From contig JAHDDA010000035.1 of assembly GCA_020629595.1 (NCBI GenBank), positions 1-13,164 on the forward strand: DNA of 13,164 bases. The letters are read 5' to 3'. This stretch comes from Chitinophagales bacterium. GTDB taxonomy: Bacteria > Bacteroidota > Bacteroidia > Chitinophagales > UBA2359. The translations under genes were made by a program, and so were the position numbers. The stretch's first letter is position 1. Each line of letters starts with the position of its first letter. The notes under the pieces are model-generated. The model saw only the letters and a list, made by a program, of their open reading frames with translations, was not told where the DNA came from and did not search any database. Positions 1 to 7,094 of this stretch are shown here, piece after piece.

Positions 1-104
1 TCGTCATTAATGATAAGACGATATTTGTCTGTTGTAGCAAACAATAGTGTATTACTAACAACTAAGCATACGATTGAAAATATGATATTTTTGATAGAAA
101 GCAT
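1..104 (-). CDS. N-terminus of a secreted protein, truncated by the window edge
   Basis: An open frame starts at an ATG read from base 104 and runs off the left edge without a stop, giving 34 complete codons. The translation begins MLSIKNIIFSIVCLVV and continues SNTLLFATTDKYRLIIND. This is a classic Sec signal peptide: one early Lys, a hydrophobic core of roughly residues 7-23, and a plausible cleavage site after LFA (residue 23). The mature start TDKYRL resembles, from memory, Bacteroidota secreted proteins with an N-terminal fibronectin type III or purple-acid-phosphatase-like domain. That assignment rests on few residues and is tentative. The gene lies 59 bases downstream of the folC stop on the same strand. 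Its own promoter is unclear: an off-consensus AATTTTTG lies at 131-124, with no TTG at the right distance. The signal peptide is well supported; the family is not. Confidence 0.6.
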   Translation of the reverse strand, partial: MLSIKNIIFSIVCLVVSNTLLFATTDKYRLIIND

Positions 105-163
105 GTACTAATAAAAAAATTATCAAAAATTATACCATTAGTTATAAAAAAAGAATAAAATTA

Positions 164-1504
164 CTAACTTACGTACTCCTCTACCTTTTTATCTGTAAAA
201 CCACTGTGAAGTTTAATTGCATCAGCAACTAAGAAAGAACTTCCAGTAATACAGAATATTTTTGAGGTTTTTATATCTTTTGTTAATAAATTTAATACAA
301 ATTTAATACTATTAAAAGAAATATGGTTAAAATTTAGCTCTTTCATATCCTTAGACAGCTGATTATATGGTAATTTTCTAATTACCTTGGGTTCAGTTGC
401 TATGTAGGACGCATTTTTGGGAAAGATGTCAAGAATTTTTTTTATATTTTTTTCTCTTACAAAACCTACTATAAATTGAACATTCTCGAATCCTAAAGGT
501 TCCAAAAAATCTATTAATTCTTTTATCCCATTTTCATTATGTGCAGCATCTACAATTATTAAAGGTTTTTTTTGTAAAATCTGAAATCTCCCAATAAAAT
601 TTGTATAATTCTTTATATTTTCTAAAGCATTTTTTATCGCACTATCATCAATTTTCCATTCTTTTTTTAGTAAAATAATTGCTGATAATGCTGTTGATAT
701 ATTCTTTAACTGATATTTTCCAATTAAATCTGTTTGTAGATTTGGAAATAAGTTTTCACCTTTTACACTTATTGATAATTGGTTAACTAATTGATTATCA
801 TTATTCTTTTTTACACTAACTATGTTTTCTGAAAAGTAAATTTTTGCATTAGACTCTTTAGCCTTTTTAATAAATACTTTTTGAGTTTCTTCTTGTTTTT
901 GTCCAATTATAACAGGTATATCTTTTTTTATGATTCCTGCTTTTTCTGTAGCAATTTCTTCTAAGGTTTCACCTAATATATCTGTATGATCAAAACTAAT
1001 ATTTGTGATTATACTTAGAATTGGCTTTAAAATATTTGTTGAATCCAGCCTCCCTCCTAAACCTGTTTCAATTATAGCAATATCAACGTTTTGTTTTGCA
1101 AAATAATCAAAAGCAAGCGCTACAGTAATCTCAAAAAAAGAAGGCTTTATTTCCTCAATATATGGTTTTATTTTTTCAACAAATTCAATCACTTCTTTTT
1201 CAGGAATCAAAGCACCATTAATTCTAATTCTTTCTCTAAAATCAACATAATGTGGAGATGTATATAAACCTACCTTATAATTTGACGCTTGAAAAATAGC
1301 AGAAATTATATTAGCTGTAGAACCTTTTCCGTTTGTACCAGCAATGTGAATTGATTTGAATTTTTTATGTGGATTTCCTAATAATTCACAAAGTTTCTTA
1401 ATATTACCTAAATCTTTTTTGTATGCTTTTTTCCCTATATTTTGGAACATTGGAAGTTGAGCATATAAAAACTCTATGGTAGAATTGTATGTTTTATTGA
1501 ACAC
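164..1504 (-). CDS. folC: Bifunctional folylpolyglutamate synthase / dihydrofolate synthase (FolC)
   Basis: FolC adds glutamate to dihydropteroate and to reduced folates using ATP, in the cytoplasm; in many bacteria one enzyme does both steps. The 446 residues show the Mur-ligase-like fold signatures: P-loop GTNGKGS at 56-62, TSPH at 82-85, ETGLGGRLDSTN at 146-157, DHTDILG at 172-178, EKAGII at 187-192 (the Lys position that is carbamylated in the family), GRFQ at 305-308 and DAAHN at 319-323 opening the C-terminal domain. The length is close to the usual 420-450. The start is GTG at 1504; no in-frame ATG exists between it and the upstream stop at 1552-1550, and the N-terminal pattern up to QLPMFQNIGKKAY fits the family, so a later ATG start would lose conserved residues. 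It lies 126 bases downstream of the TonB-like gene on the same strand. That gap holds no exact TAnnTTTG box and no convincing terminator, so readthrough from the exb cluster is possible. Confidence 0.95.
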   Translation of the reverse strand: MFNKTYNSTIEFLYAQLPMFQNIGKKAYKKDLGNIKKLCELLGNPHKKFKSIHIAGTNGKGSTANIISAIFQASNYKVGLYTSPHYVDFRERIRINGALIPEKEVIEFVEKIKPYIEEIKPSFFEITVALAFDYFAKQNVDIAIIETGLGGRLDSTNILKPILSIITNISFDHTDILGETLEEIATEKAGIIKKDIPVIIGQKQEETQKVFIKKAKESNAKIYFSENIVSVKKNNDNQLVNQLSISVKGENLFPNLQTDLIGKYQLKNISTALSAIILLKKEWKIDDSAIKNALENIKNYTNFIGRFQILQKKPLIIVDAAHNENGIKELIDFLEPLGFENVQFIVGFVREKNIKKILDIFPKNASYIATEPKVIRKLPYNQLSKDMKELNFNHISFNSIKFVLNLLTKDIKTSKIFCITGSSFLVADAIKLHSGFTDKKVEEYVS

Positions 1505-1630
1505 AAAAAGTATTATTTTATCAAAAATGTAATGCTTATTACGAATTTCTTAAAAATTAAGTTCCAATAAAGTAATTTTTTTTCTTCCAAAAAATAACAA
1601 TTTTACCGATAAATATAGTTAACACTGAAA

Positions 1631-2542
1631 TTATTGAACTTTAAACTCAAATGTAATTGAACCATTTTGTCTAATACTTGCATTAAAATCTTGATTAAAT
1701 AGTGCTTTTGTAGCTGTATCTAATGCAATTTTAACCAATGAAGGATCATTTGTTGTAGATTTACTTATATCTTGGTCAACTTGAATAACCTTTCCTGATT
1801 GGTCAACTTTAATTTTTATAACTACTTTTCCATTTGTTTGAAAGCGTTTTTTTACATCTGGAATATATTTTAAAACTCGCCCCCTTAAATTAGCAGTAAT
1901 GCCTTTACTACTTAGCTCAGATGCATACTGATTTGAATATTCTTCTGAATCTTGTGAAGCTGTATCTTCTGTGTTATTCCCTTTATCTGTAAAATTGTTT
2001 CTTTCATTACCTTCAGAAACTTTAGTGTTGTCAGACTTGTTTTCTTTTTTAGTAAACAATCTATCAGGTTGTTTAGGTGTTTGTTCTTTTTGCTTTTCAG
2101 TAGTTGATTTTGTATTCTCTTTTTTAGAATTATCCTTTTTATTTTCACTTTTTGTATCTGAAGATTTCTTTTTGTCTTCTTTTTTGGACTTATCTTTTTT
2201 CTTTTTATCTTCAGTTGAAAGAGAAAATTGTTCTTTAGCTTTTACTTCTTCAATTTTTTCATCAATAATAGGTTTTGAAGCTGCCGATGATGCACTTGAG
2301 GAAGAAGTTTCATTAACTACTGTTTTTGTTTCTTGTTTTGAGGTAGCATTTGGATTGGTCACTTTTGTTCCTGTTTTTGCATCACCAAAATTTACGATTA
2401 TTCCTGTAATTTTATCGGGTTCTTTATTAGGTATAGCCATACTACTTAAAAAGAAAACCAATAACAACAAAAGGTGTATAACAATAGCAATGGAAAAACC
2501 CTTTGCATTGTGTTCATTTTTATTATTTGAATTATATGCCAT
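1631..2542 (-). CDS. TonB/TolA-like energy transducer with a charged periplasmic linker
   Basis: This is the probable periplasm-spanning arm of the ExbB-ExbD motor encoded just upstream. Residues 1-15 are cytoplasmic and 16-35 form one transmembrane helix. The helix carries His23 and Ser34, 11 residues apart, the same spacing as the His and Ser in the TonB anchor helix. Residues 40-215 are a low-complexity linker rich in Lys, Glu, Ser, Asn and Asp, with a KKKDKSKKEDKKKS run near 113-126 and few prolines. Residues about 218-303 resemble a TonB C-terminal domain, with GKVVIKIKVDQSGKV near 238-252 and a terminal beta strand. A proline-poor charged linker is closer to TolA than to classical TonB, while the C-terminal domain looks TonB-like, so the partner (TonB-dependent receptor or a Tol-Pal-like complex) is open. 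The ATG lies two bases after the exbD stop, which implies translational coupling. Confidence 0.82.
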   Translation of the reverse strand: MAYNSNNKNEHNAKGFSIAIVIHLLLLLVFFLSSMAIPNKEPDKITGIIVNFGDAKTGTKVTNPNATSKQETKTVVNETSSSSASSAASKPIIDEKIEEVKAKEQFSLSTEDKKKKDKSKKEDKKKSSDTKSENKKDNSKKENTKSTTEKQKEQTPKQPDRLFTKKENKSDNTKVSEGNERNNFTDKGNNTEDTASQDSEEYSNQYASELSSKGITANLRGRVLKYIPDVKKRFQTNGKVVIKIKVDQSGKVIQVDQDISKSTTNDPSLVKIALDTATKALFNQDFNASIRQNGSITFEFKVQ

Positions 2543-2544
2543 TA

Positions 2545-2940
2545 TTATTTACTTTGTGTAGCAAGAATCATTTGAACATTGAGATTACGGGCAATAGACA
2601 TCATTTCAACGGTTTCACCAGTAGGTATTGTTCTATCTGCATTTAAAACAATTACAGGATTTTCAGTATTTTTTAAAATGCTTTTGAGTTCTTTTTCAAT
2701 ATCCTTTTTCTTTACTTTATTAGTTTCAATAAAATATTCAAGGTTGTTATTTATAGAAACTTTTACGGTATTAGGTGGAATTAAGTCTTTGCTATTAGAG
2801 CTAGGTAAAACTACATTAAGTGCATTAGTGCTTACCAAACTTGAGGTAAGTAAGAAAAAGATTAGTAGTAAAAAAACTATATCTGTTAAAGAAGATAAGT
2901 TAAATGTAGGATCGACCTTCGTATTTCTTTTTAATTTCAT
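2545..2940 (-). CDS. exbD: ExbD/TolR-family proton-channel subunit
   Basis: A 131-residue protein with the ExbD/TolR layout: a short cytoplasmic tail (MKLKRNTKVDPTFNLSSL), one transmembrane helix (about 19-38) and a periplasmic domain of about 90 residues. Asp20, at the cytoplasmic end of the helix in LTDIVFLLLIFFLLTS, matches the single membrane Asp that carries protons in ExbD and TolR. With ExbB it would form the inner-membrane motor driven by the proton gradient. The periplasmic part (VVLPSSNSKDLIPPNTVKV onward) has the beta-strand character expected of the family. The length is near the typical 130-145. The gene sits between exbB (12-base gap) and the TonB-like gene (2-base gap), so the three are almost certainly cotranscribed. 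From sequence alone ExbD and TolR cannot be told apart. Confidence 0.93.
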   Translation of the reverse strand: MKLKRNTKVDPTFNLSSLTDIVFLLLIFFLLTSSLVSTNALNVVLPSSNSKDLIPPNTVKVSINNNLEYFIETNKVKKKDIEKELKSILKNTENPVIVLNADRTIPTGETVEMMSIARNLNVQMILATQSK

Positions 2941-2952
2941 ATTTCAAATATG

Positions 2953-3645
2953 TTATTTTACAGGCTCTTGAAGAATGTCTAAAAATTGGTTGGCACTGTA
3001 CTCAATTGAATAACTAATTTTATTTAATTGTGCCACTAATATATTGTATCCAATATAAGCAATAATACCAACAACTAAACCACTAGCAGTAGTTACCATT
3101 GCTTCATAAATTCCCTCTGCTAAAAGTCCAGAATCTACCATTCCTCCTTGTGCATTAGCTGATAAATCGTAAAAGGCTTTAATCATTCCAGTTACAGTTC
3201 CTAAAAAACCAATCATTGGAGCAGCTCCTGCAATTGTAGCAAGCATAGGTAACCTTTTTTCTAATTGAAACAATTCTAATTGTGCTTCATTTTCCATAGA
3301 TGATTCAATTTGTTTTACATCCTTACCAATTCTTTTTAAGCCTTTTTCCAATACTCTTGCAGTTGGTGTTTCGTGTTGTTGGCAAGCAGCTATAGCAGCA
3401 TTTAAGTTTCCTGATAACATATGATTTTCAACACTATTAAGGATGCTATCTGGGTTTTGAGAAGCTGCTCTAAAGGCAAATAGTCTTTCAAAAAATATGA
3501 AAAAAGCTAAAATTGATAGGATTAATATAGGAATCATAAAAAAACCTCCTTTCATTAATAAGCTCAAATAGCTTATGCCTTCTTGTGCAGTTTGTGTAGA
3601 TAATGTATCGGAAACCGCATTTGTTTGCAACAGTATTAAGTACAT
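2953..3645 (-). CDS. exbB: ExbB/TolQ/MotA-family proton-channel protein
   Basis: A 230-residue inner-membrane protein, the pentamer-forming subunit of ExbB/TolQ-type motors. Three hydrophobic segments are visible: about 33-52, 133-157 and 184-206, with a cytoplasmic helical domain between the first two (about 53-132). Family signatures are GFLGTVTGM at 146-154 and GIYEAMVTTASGL at 178-190, where Glu181 sits at the position of the conserved Glu of the third helix of ExbB. The extra N-terminal stretch before helix 1 (about 30 residues, containing QTNAVSDTLSTQTAQEG) would be periplasmic and is common in Bacteroidota homologues. It is the first gene of the exbB-exbD-TonB-like cluster and is divergent from the response regulator gene across a 326-base intergenic region. 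A possible -7 box lies about 75 bases upstream. Confidence 0.93.
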   Translation of the reverse strand: MYLILLQTNAVSDTLSTQTAQEGISYLSLLMKGGFFMIPILILSILAFFIFFERLFAFRAASQNPDSILNSVENHMLSGNLNAAIAACQQHETPTARVLEKGLKRIGKDVKQIESSMENEAQLELFQLEKRLPMLATIAGAAPMIGFLGTVTGMIKAFYDLSANAQGGMVDSGLLAEGIYEAMVTTASGLVVGIIAYIGYNILVAQLNKISYSIEYSANQFLDILQEPVK

Positions 3646-3719
3646 TGATATATTAAAGTTTAGTATTCGAATTTGATAACGAAATAATTAAAAGAAAAAT
3701 TGTTAAAACTGTAATACTA

Positions 3720-3727
3720 CAAATATA
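3720..3727 (-). promoter_or_regulatory. Possible -7 box for the exb cluster
   Basis: On the minus strand this reads TATATTTG, an exact match to the Bacteroidota -7 consensus TAnnTTTG, about 75 bases upstream of the exbB ATG. No TTG lies 17-23 bases further upstream, so only half of the promoter is visible. Chance matches to this short box are expected in AT-rich DNA. Confidence 0.4.
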
Positions 3728-3770
3728 ATAACTTGCTACATCTTAAATGAGAACTTACTAAGGTCTAAGA

Positions 3771-3805
3771 TGTTGAAATGTGTGTATTTTTTTCACATTT
3801 TAACA
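3771..3805. repeat. Imperfect 12-bp inverted repeat in the exbB / response regulator intergenic region
   Basis: The left arm TGTTGAAATGTG (3771-3782) and right arm CACATTTTAACA (3794-3805) pair over 12 positions with one G-T mismatch, around an 11-base T-rich spacer. The repeat lies near the middle of the divergent promoter region, upstream of both genes. It could be an operator for a dimeric regulator or a hairpin. It is not followed by a T-tract on either strand beyond the loop, so it is a poor terminator. Confidence 0.5.
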
Positions 3806-3938
3806 ACACTTTAAATTCACTTGTTAATTCATTGATTTTTAAGGTGTTAAAAATATTAAATTCTAAAACAAAGCATTATTCATCTGAAACATATTTAATT
3901 TATAAAACGTACATAGTGATAATTGTCTTTTTGATGAT

Positions 3939-3946
3939 TATTTTTG
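3939..3946 (+). promoter_or_regulatory. Candidate promoter (-7 box) of the response regulator gene
   Basis: TATTTTTG matches the TAnnTTTG consensus exactly. With the usual geometry transcription would start near 3950, giving a leader of about 22 bases before the ATG at 3972. At the expected -33 position (20 bases upstream, 3916-3918) the sequence is GTG rather than TTG, a two-of-three match. Confidence 0.5.
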
Positions 3947-3971
3947 TTAAATATTAATACAACTTTACAAA

Positions 3972-4409
3972 ATGTATCCTGGTTCAAAACCTCTTAAAGT
4001 ATTATTGGTTGAAGATGATATTTCTGATTCAAAGCTCATATCTGATGCTTTTGATGAGGTTAGTTTGTTTGCTAAAATGAATGTGGTTGAAGATGGGGAT
4101 GAAGCTATTGATTATCTTTATCAGTCTGGGGAATACTTTGATGTAGATATACCAGATTTGATAATTCTTGACTTAAATATACCCAAAAAAAACGGCATAA
4201 GGCTATTAGAAATTTTTAAAGGCAATGACGATTTTAAAAGGATACCTATTATAGTTTTATCTACTGAATTTAGTACTGAAATAGTTAAAGAATGTTATAG
4301 ATTAAAAGCCAATAGTTTTATTAAAAAGCCAAATGATATAGATGGGTTTTATGAGTTAGTAAAAGATATTGAAAGTTTTTGGTTACGAACTGCTAAATTG
4401 CCAGTGTAA
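3972..4409 (+). CDS. Single-domain response regulator, Rcp1-like
   Basis: A 145-residue protein that is essentially one receiver (CheY-like) domain with no output domain. Acidic pocket residues Glu14, Asp15 and Asp16 (VLLVEDD), phosphoacceptor Asp67 in LIILDLNIPKKNG, Ser97-Thr98 in IVLSTE and Lys119 in FIKKP are all present, so it should be phosphorylatable. The long loop between beta-2 and the phosphorylation site (DYLYQSGEYFDVDIPD) and the KKNG turn are typical of the Rcp1 subfamily, which often works with phytochrome or other hybrid histidine kinases by phosphotransfer or protein contact rather than DNA binding. No kinase gene is in the window, so the partner is unknown. It is transcribed divergently from exbB and converges with the beta-barrel gene, with only five bases between their stop codons. 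Confidence 0.92.
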   Translation: MYPGSKPLKVLLVEDDISDSKLISDAFDEVSLFAKMNVVEDGDEAIDYLYQSGEYFDVDIPDLIILDLNIPKKNGIRLLEIFKGNDDFKRIPIIVLSTEFSTEIVKECYRLKANSFIKKPNDIDGFYELVKDIESFWLRTAKLPV

Positions 4410-4414
4410 ATTTA

Positions 4415-5857
4415 TTAAAATAGTCTAAATACTAATCCACTGGTAAAACCAGCTTGAAGGTTGTAAGCATCAGTTCCTTTATTGTTGTGAAACTGTAAAA
4501 CAGAGCCGTATTTGTTTGATGCTGTGATTTTAGAACCAACTCTAATTGAAATATTCTTAGCTATTTTGTAATCAATTTCCAATCCTCCTACAAATCCTAG
4601 TTCATTATCTCTAACAAAGTTATCAGTAGTATTATTTAAAGCATATTCCGAATTTGCCTCTTTTTGTAATCTCGAAAATTGAATACCAGATATTAGCCCT
4701 AAATTTAATTTATGATTTCTTGTTAATGCAATTCGTTTTTTGAACAATATTGGAAGTTGGAAGTAAGAATATTCTATATTTTGTGAAGTTTCTTTTACTT
4801 CGTCTAATTCAACATAACTCATATTAAATTTTCCACCTAAAGAAGAGTTAAGTATAAATTGTGTTTCAATTTCCCAATTATTAGGCGTAATATAGTTCAA
4901 AGAAAAACCATAAGCATCGCCCCAAATAGCTTCATTTTCAATTTCAGCTTCTATATTGTGTAAAAAGTTTTGAGATAGAATATTGTTTTGCCAAGCTCTG
5001 TTATATTGATATATTAAACCAATATAAAATTCAGGCTTATTTTTTTGCTTTTTCTTAAAAAAGCGTTCTTTTAGAAAGTTATTATTTAATGTGTACTCAA
5101 CATCTGAAATGGGAATTGATTGAAGTATTTTAAGTTCATTAAACGAATACCTTTCCTCTTCAATAAGAGTTACATCTATTTTTAGGTTATCGATTTCGTC
5201 TTTTTTATCAATTAAGTCAAAAAACTTCTTTTTATTTTTAAATAAATCTTCATTAGATTTATTTTTCACGTTTTTAGATAGTTGCTTATCAGAAAAAAGA
5301 ATTTCATTATGAGCAACTACTTTAACAGTATTACTATTTTGTGATTCAGCTTTATGATTTATTACTTGATTTTGTTGAGAAGTAAAATCTGAAACAAAAG
5401 TCTTATTTGAATTTTCTTTCGTCCTATTTTTCGATTTAGATTTTTTTTGTACAGCTTTTTGCTTTTTTAATAATTCTACATTATTGAAAGTTTCTTTATC
5501 AAAACCATCTATAATTAGATAATTGTTTTTTTCTTCATTCCAAGTATTACAGTTTTCAAAATTTTCTTTAAATGAAGATTTATTATTTGTGTTATCTAAA
5601 TTATCATAAATGTTTTCTGAAACTGCATTTTCAATATTTGTAAATTTAAAAGAGGTATAAAACAGAATAAATGTAACTAAGAAAATACAAACAATAACAA
5701 AACCACCTTTAAACAACTTATTGTTTAAGGAGGATGAAGGTGTATTATTAATCTGTGTGCTAATATTCTCCCAAATATCATTTTGGGGAACAACTTCAGC
5801 ATTTTTCAAGCGATTCTTGAAAAGTTTATCAATGTTATTTCCCAATCGTTTTGGCAT
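4415..5857 (-). CDS. Putative dual-membrane-spanning anti-sigma factor with C-terminal outer-membrane beta-barrel
   Basis: Residues 1-50 are a short, charged, presumably cytoplasmic segment whose pattern (IDKLFKNRLKNAEVVP, then IWENI at 28-32) is one I recall from Bacteroidota proteins encoded next to ECF sigma factors. Residues 51-69 form one strong transmembrane helix. Residues 70-272 are a low-complexity Asn/Lys/Ser-rich region, presumably periplasmic. From about 275 to 480 alternating beta strands (EFYIGLIYQYNRAW onward, with FQLPILFKKRIAL and LNLGLISGIQFSRL) look like an 8-10-stranded outer-membrane barrel, ending in Phe480, the C-terminal aromatic recognised by the BAM machinery. No cleavable signal peptide is present. 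The start overlaps the sigma gene by 23 bases, so translation is probably coupled. I infer that the N-terminus binds the sigma factor and the barrel senses the outer membrane. An alternative is a barrel protein with a non-regulatory inner-membrane anchor. Confidence 0.75.
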   Translation of the reverse strand: MPKRLGNNIDKLFKNRLKNAEVVPQNDIWENISTQINNTPSSSLNNKLFKGGFVIVCIFLVTFILFYTSFKFTNIENAVSENIYDNLDNTNNKSSFKENFENCNTWNEEKNNYLIIDGFDKETFNNVELLKKQKAVQKKSKSKNRTKENSNKTFVSDFTSQQNQVINHKAESQNSNTVKVVAHNEILFSDKQLSKNVKNKSNEDLFKNKKKFFDLIDKKDEIDNLKIDVTLIEEERYSFNELKILQSIPISDVEYTLNNNFLKERFFKKKQKNKPEFYIGLIYQYNRAWQNNILSQNFLHNIEAEIENEAIWGDAYGFSLNYITPNNWEIETQFILNSSLGGKFNMSYVELDEVKETSQNIEYSYFQLPILFKKRIALTRNHKLNLGLISGIQFSRLQKEANSEYALNNTTDNFVRDNELGFVGGLEIDYKIAKNISIRVGSKITASNKYGSVLQFHNNKGTDAYNLQAGFTSGLVFRLF

Positions 5858-6419
5858 AATTACTTTGTTCCAGTTCGCCTAAGGCTTCTACTTTTTTCTT
5901 GAGTAAACTTCTAGCTCTTGAAAGTTGCGATTTAGATGTTCCTTCACTAATATTTAAAATTTCACTTATTTCTTTATGCGAATATCCTTCAATAACAAAC
6001 ATATTGAATACTATACGATATCCTGGTGAAAGAGTTTGTATCATTTGCAAAATTTCATCAGTAGAAAACCTACTAAAGACATCATTACTAATTTCTTCAA
6101 AACCAGAACCATTCACCTCTAATATAGGATATAAATAGTGGTGTTTTCTGTAATATTCAATAGAGGTATTTACAAATATTCTACGCATCCATCCCTCGAA
6201 GGAACCATCTCCTCTAAATTTATGAATGTTTCTAAAAACTTTTACAAATCCGTTTTGTAAAACATCTTCAGCAGAATGATAATCTGGTGTATATCTTAAA
6301 CAAATTGCAAACATTATCCCTTTATACTTATCATAAAGTTGTTGTTGACATTTGCCGTTATTTTTCAAGCAACCTTTTATCAACCTCTCGGTATCTGTTA
6401 TTTTTTTAAAGAAGTTCAT
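5835..6419 (-). CDS. ECF-family RNA polymerase sigma factor
   Basis: A 194-residue group 4 (extracytoplasmic function) sigma factor. Region 2 spans about 26-95 and includes AEDVLQNGFVKVFRNIHKF at 50-68 (core binding and -10 recognition), followed by GWMRRIFVNTSIEYYRKH. Region 4 spans about 121-175, with the helix-turn-helix GYSHKEISEILNISEGTSKS at 145-164 followed by QLSRAR at 165-170 for -35 recognition. No region 1.1 or 3 is seen, as expected for ECF factors. It would direct RNA polymerase to a small regulon when released. The gene downstream overlaps it by 23 bases and encodes a protein with anti-sigma-like topology, the usual arrangement of a sigma and its own inhibitor. It starts 48 bases after the rdgB stop on the same strand; I see no exact TAnnTTTG box in that gap, so transcription may come from the rdgB promoter or from a sigma-specific promoter I cannot recognise. 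Confidence 0.93.
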   Translation of the reverse strand: MNFFKKITDTERLIKGCLKNNGKCQQQLYDKYKGIMFAICLRYTPDYHSAEDVLQNGFVKVFRNIHKFRGDGSFEGWMRRIFVNTSIEYYRKHHYLYPILEVNGSGFEEISNDVFSRFSTDEILQMIQTLSPGYRIVFNMFVIEGYSHKEISEILNISEGTSKSQLSRARSLLKKKVEALGELEQSNYAKTIGK

Positions 6420-6467
6420 ATCTCAAAACTGGTTTAGAGACGTTAAATATGATAAAAAAGTTGCAAA

Positions 6468-7046
6468 TTATCTAGTGTTTAGTAAAAAATCTACAAGTTT
6501 GTTAATTGCCTTACCTCTATGGCTAATGCTATTTTTTGTTTCAGCACTCATTTGTGCAAAGCTTTTACTGTAATTATTAGGCATAAAAATAGGGTCATAA
6601 CCAAAGCCCTCTTCACCCAATTTATTATGTAAAATTGTACCTTTACATATACCTTCAAATTGATAAATAGATTCATTCAAAATTAAGGTAACAACTGTTC
6701 TAAATTGAGCATTACGATTATCTAAACCCTCTAAATTTCTTAGCACTTTAGTCATATTGTTTTCAGCATTTCTTTCGTTTCCAGCATATCTAGCTGATAA
6801 AACACCAGGTTTTCCATTTAGTGCCTCTATTTCTAAACCAGTATCTTCTGCAATGCAATTTACATTAAACTTTTTGAAAATTGTTAATGCCTTAGTTTTT
6901 GAGTTTTCTTCCAAAGTATCATAAGGCTCTGGAATTTCCTGACTAAAACCAATATCAGTAAGGCTTAAAATATTAAAATCATCATTAAGCATTTTACGAA
7001 CTTCACTTAATTTATGTTGGTTGTTAGTTGCGAAAACAAGTTTCAT
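6468..7046 (-). CDS. rdgB: RdgB/HAM1-family non-canonical purine NTP pyrophosphatase
   Basis: This cytoplasmic enzyme hydrolyses dITP, ITP and XTP to the monophosphates plus pyrophosphate, keeping deaminated purines out of DNA and RNA. All family signatures are present in 192 residues: ATNNQHKLSEV at 6-16 (triphosphate-binding strand), AEDTGLEIEALNGKPGVLSA at 66-85 with Asp68 at the catalytic base position, YAG at 87-89, GFGYDPIF at 147-154 and SHRGKA at 175-180. The length is typical (190-205). The gene starts a minus-strand run with the ECF sigma factor 48 bases downstream and is divergent from the helicase-nuclease gene. A well-formed promoter lies in the 92-base divergent region. Confidence 0.96.
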   Translation of the reverse strand: MKLVFATNNQHKLSEVRKMLNDDFNILSLTDIGFSQEIPEPYDTLEENSKTKALTIFKKFNVNCIAEDTGLEIEALNGKPGVLSARYAGNERNAENNMTKVLRNLEGLDNRNAQFRTVVTLILNESIYQFEGICKGTILHNKLGEEGFGYDPIFMPNNYSKSFAQMSAETKNSISHRGKAINKLVDFLLNTR

Positions 7047-7094
7047 TGTACCTTTATTGTAATTATTCTAAAATGAAATTGAGTAATGGAGTTA

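Larger units (their letters stand above)
3646..3971. other. Divergent intergenic region between exbB and a response regulator gene
   Basis: This 326-base stretch has no credible coding frame. It holds candidate outward promoters for both flanking genes (CAAATATA at 3720-3727 for exbB, TATTTTTG at 3939-3946 for the response regulator) and a 12-bp imperfect inverted repeat at 3771-3805. The rest is AT-rich sequence in which I see no RNA gene or riboswitch-like structure. It is the only gene-free stretch over 300 bases in the window. Confidence 0.7.

Noticed and set aside
1549..1561. Short palindrome CTTAAAAATTAAG between the TonB-like gene and folC
   Set aside because: Five A/T-rich pairs around a three-base loop and no T-tract; expected by chance in this composition.
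1971..2561. A 196-codon plus-strand open frame antisense to the TonB-like gene
   Set aside because: It is the mirror of the Lys/Glu/Ser-rich linker, yielding Ser/Phe/Leu-rich low-complexity protein with no family features; the minus-strand gene has clear domains and operon context.
4401..4443. CCAGTG/CACTGG inverted repeat spanning the convergent gene ends, considered as a bidirectional terminator
   Set aside because: Only six base pairs with a loop of about 31 bases and no T-tract after either arm.
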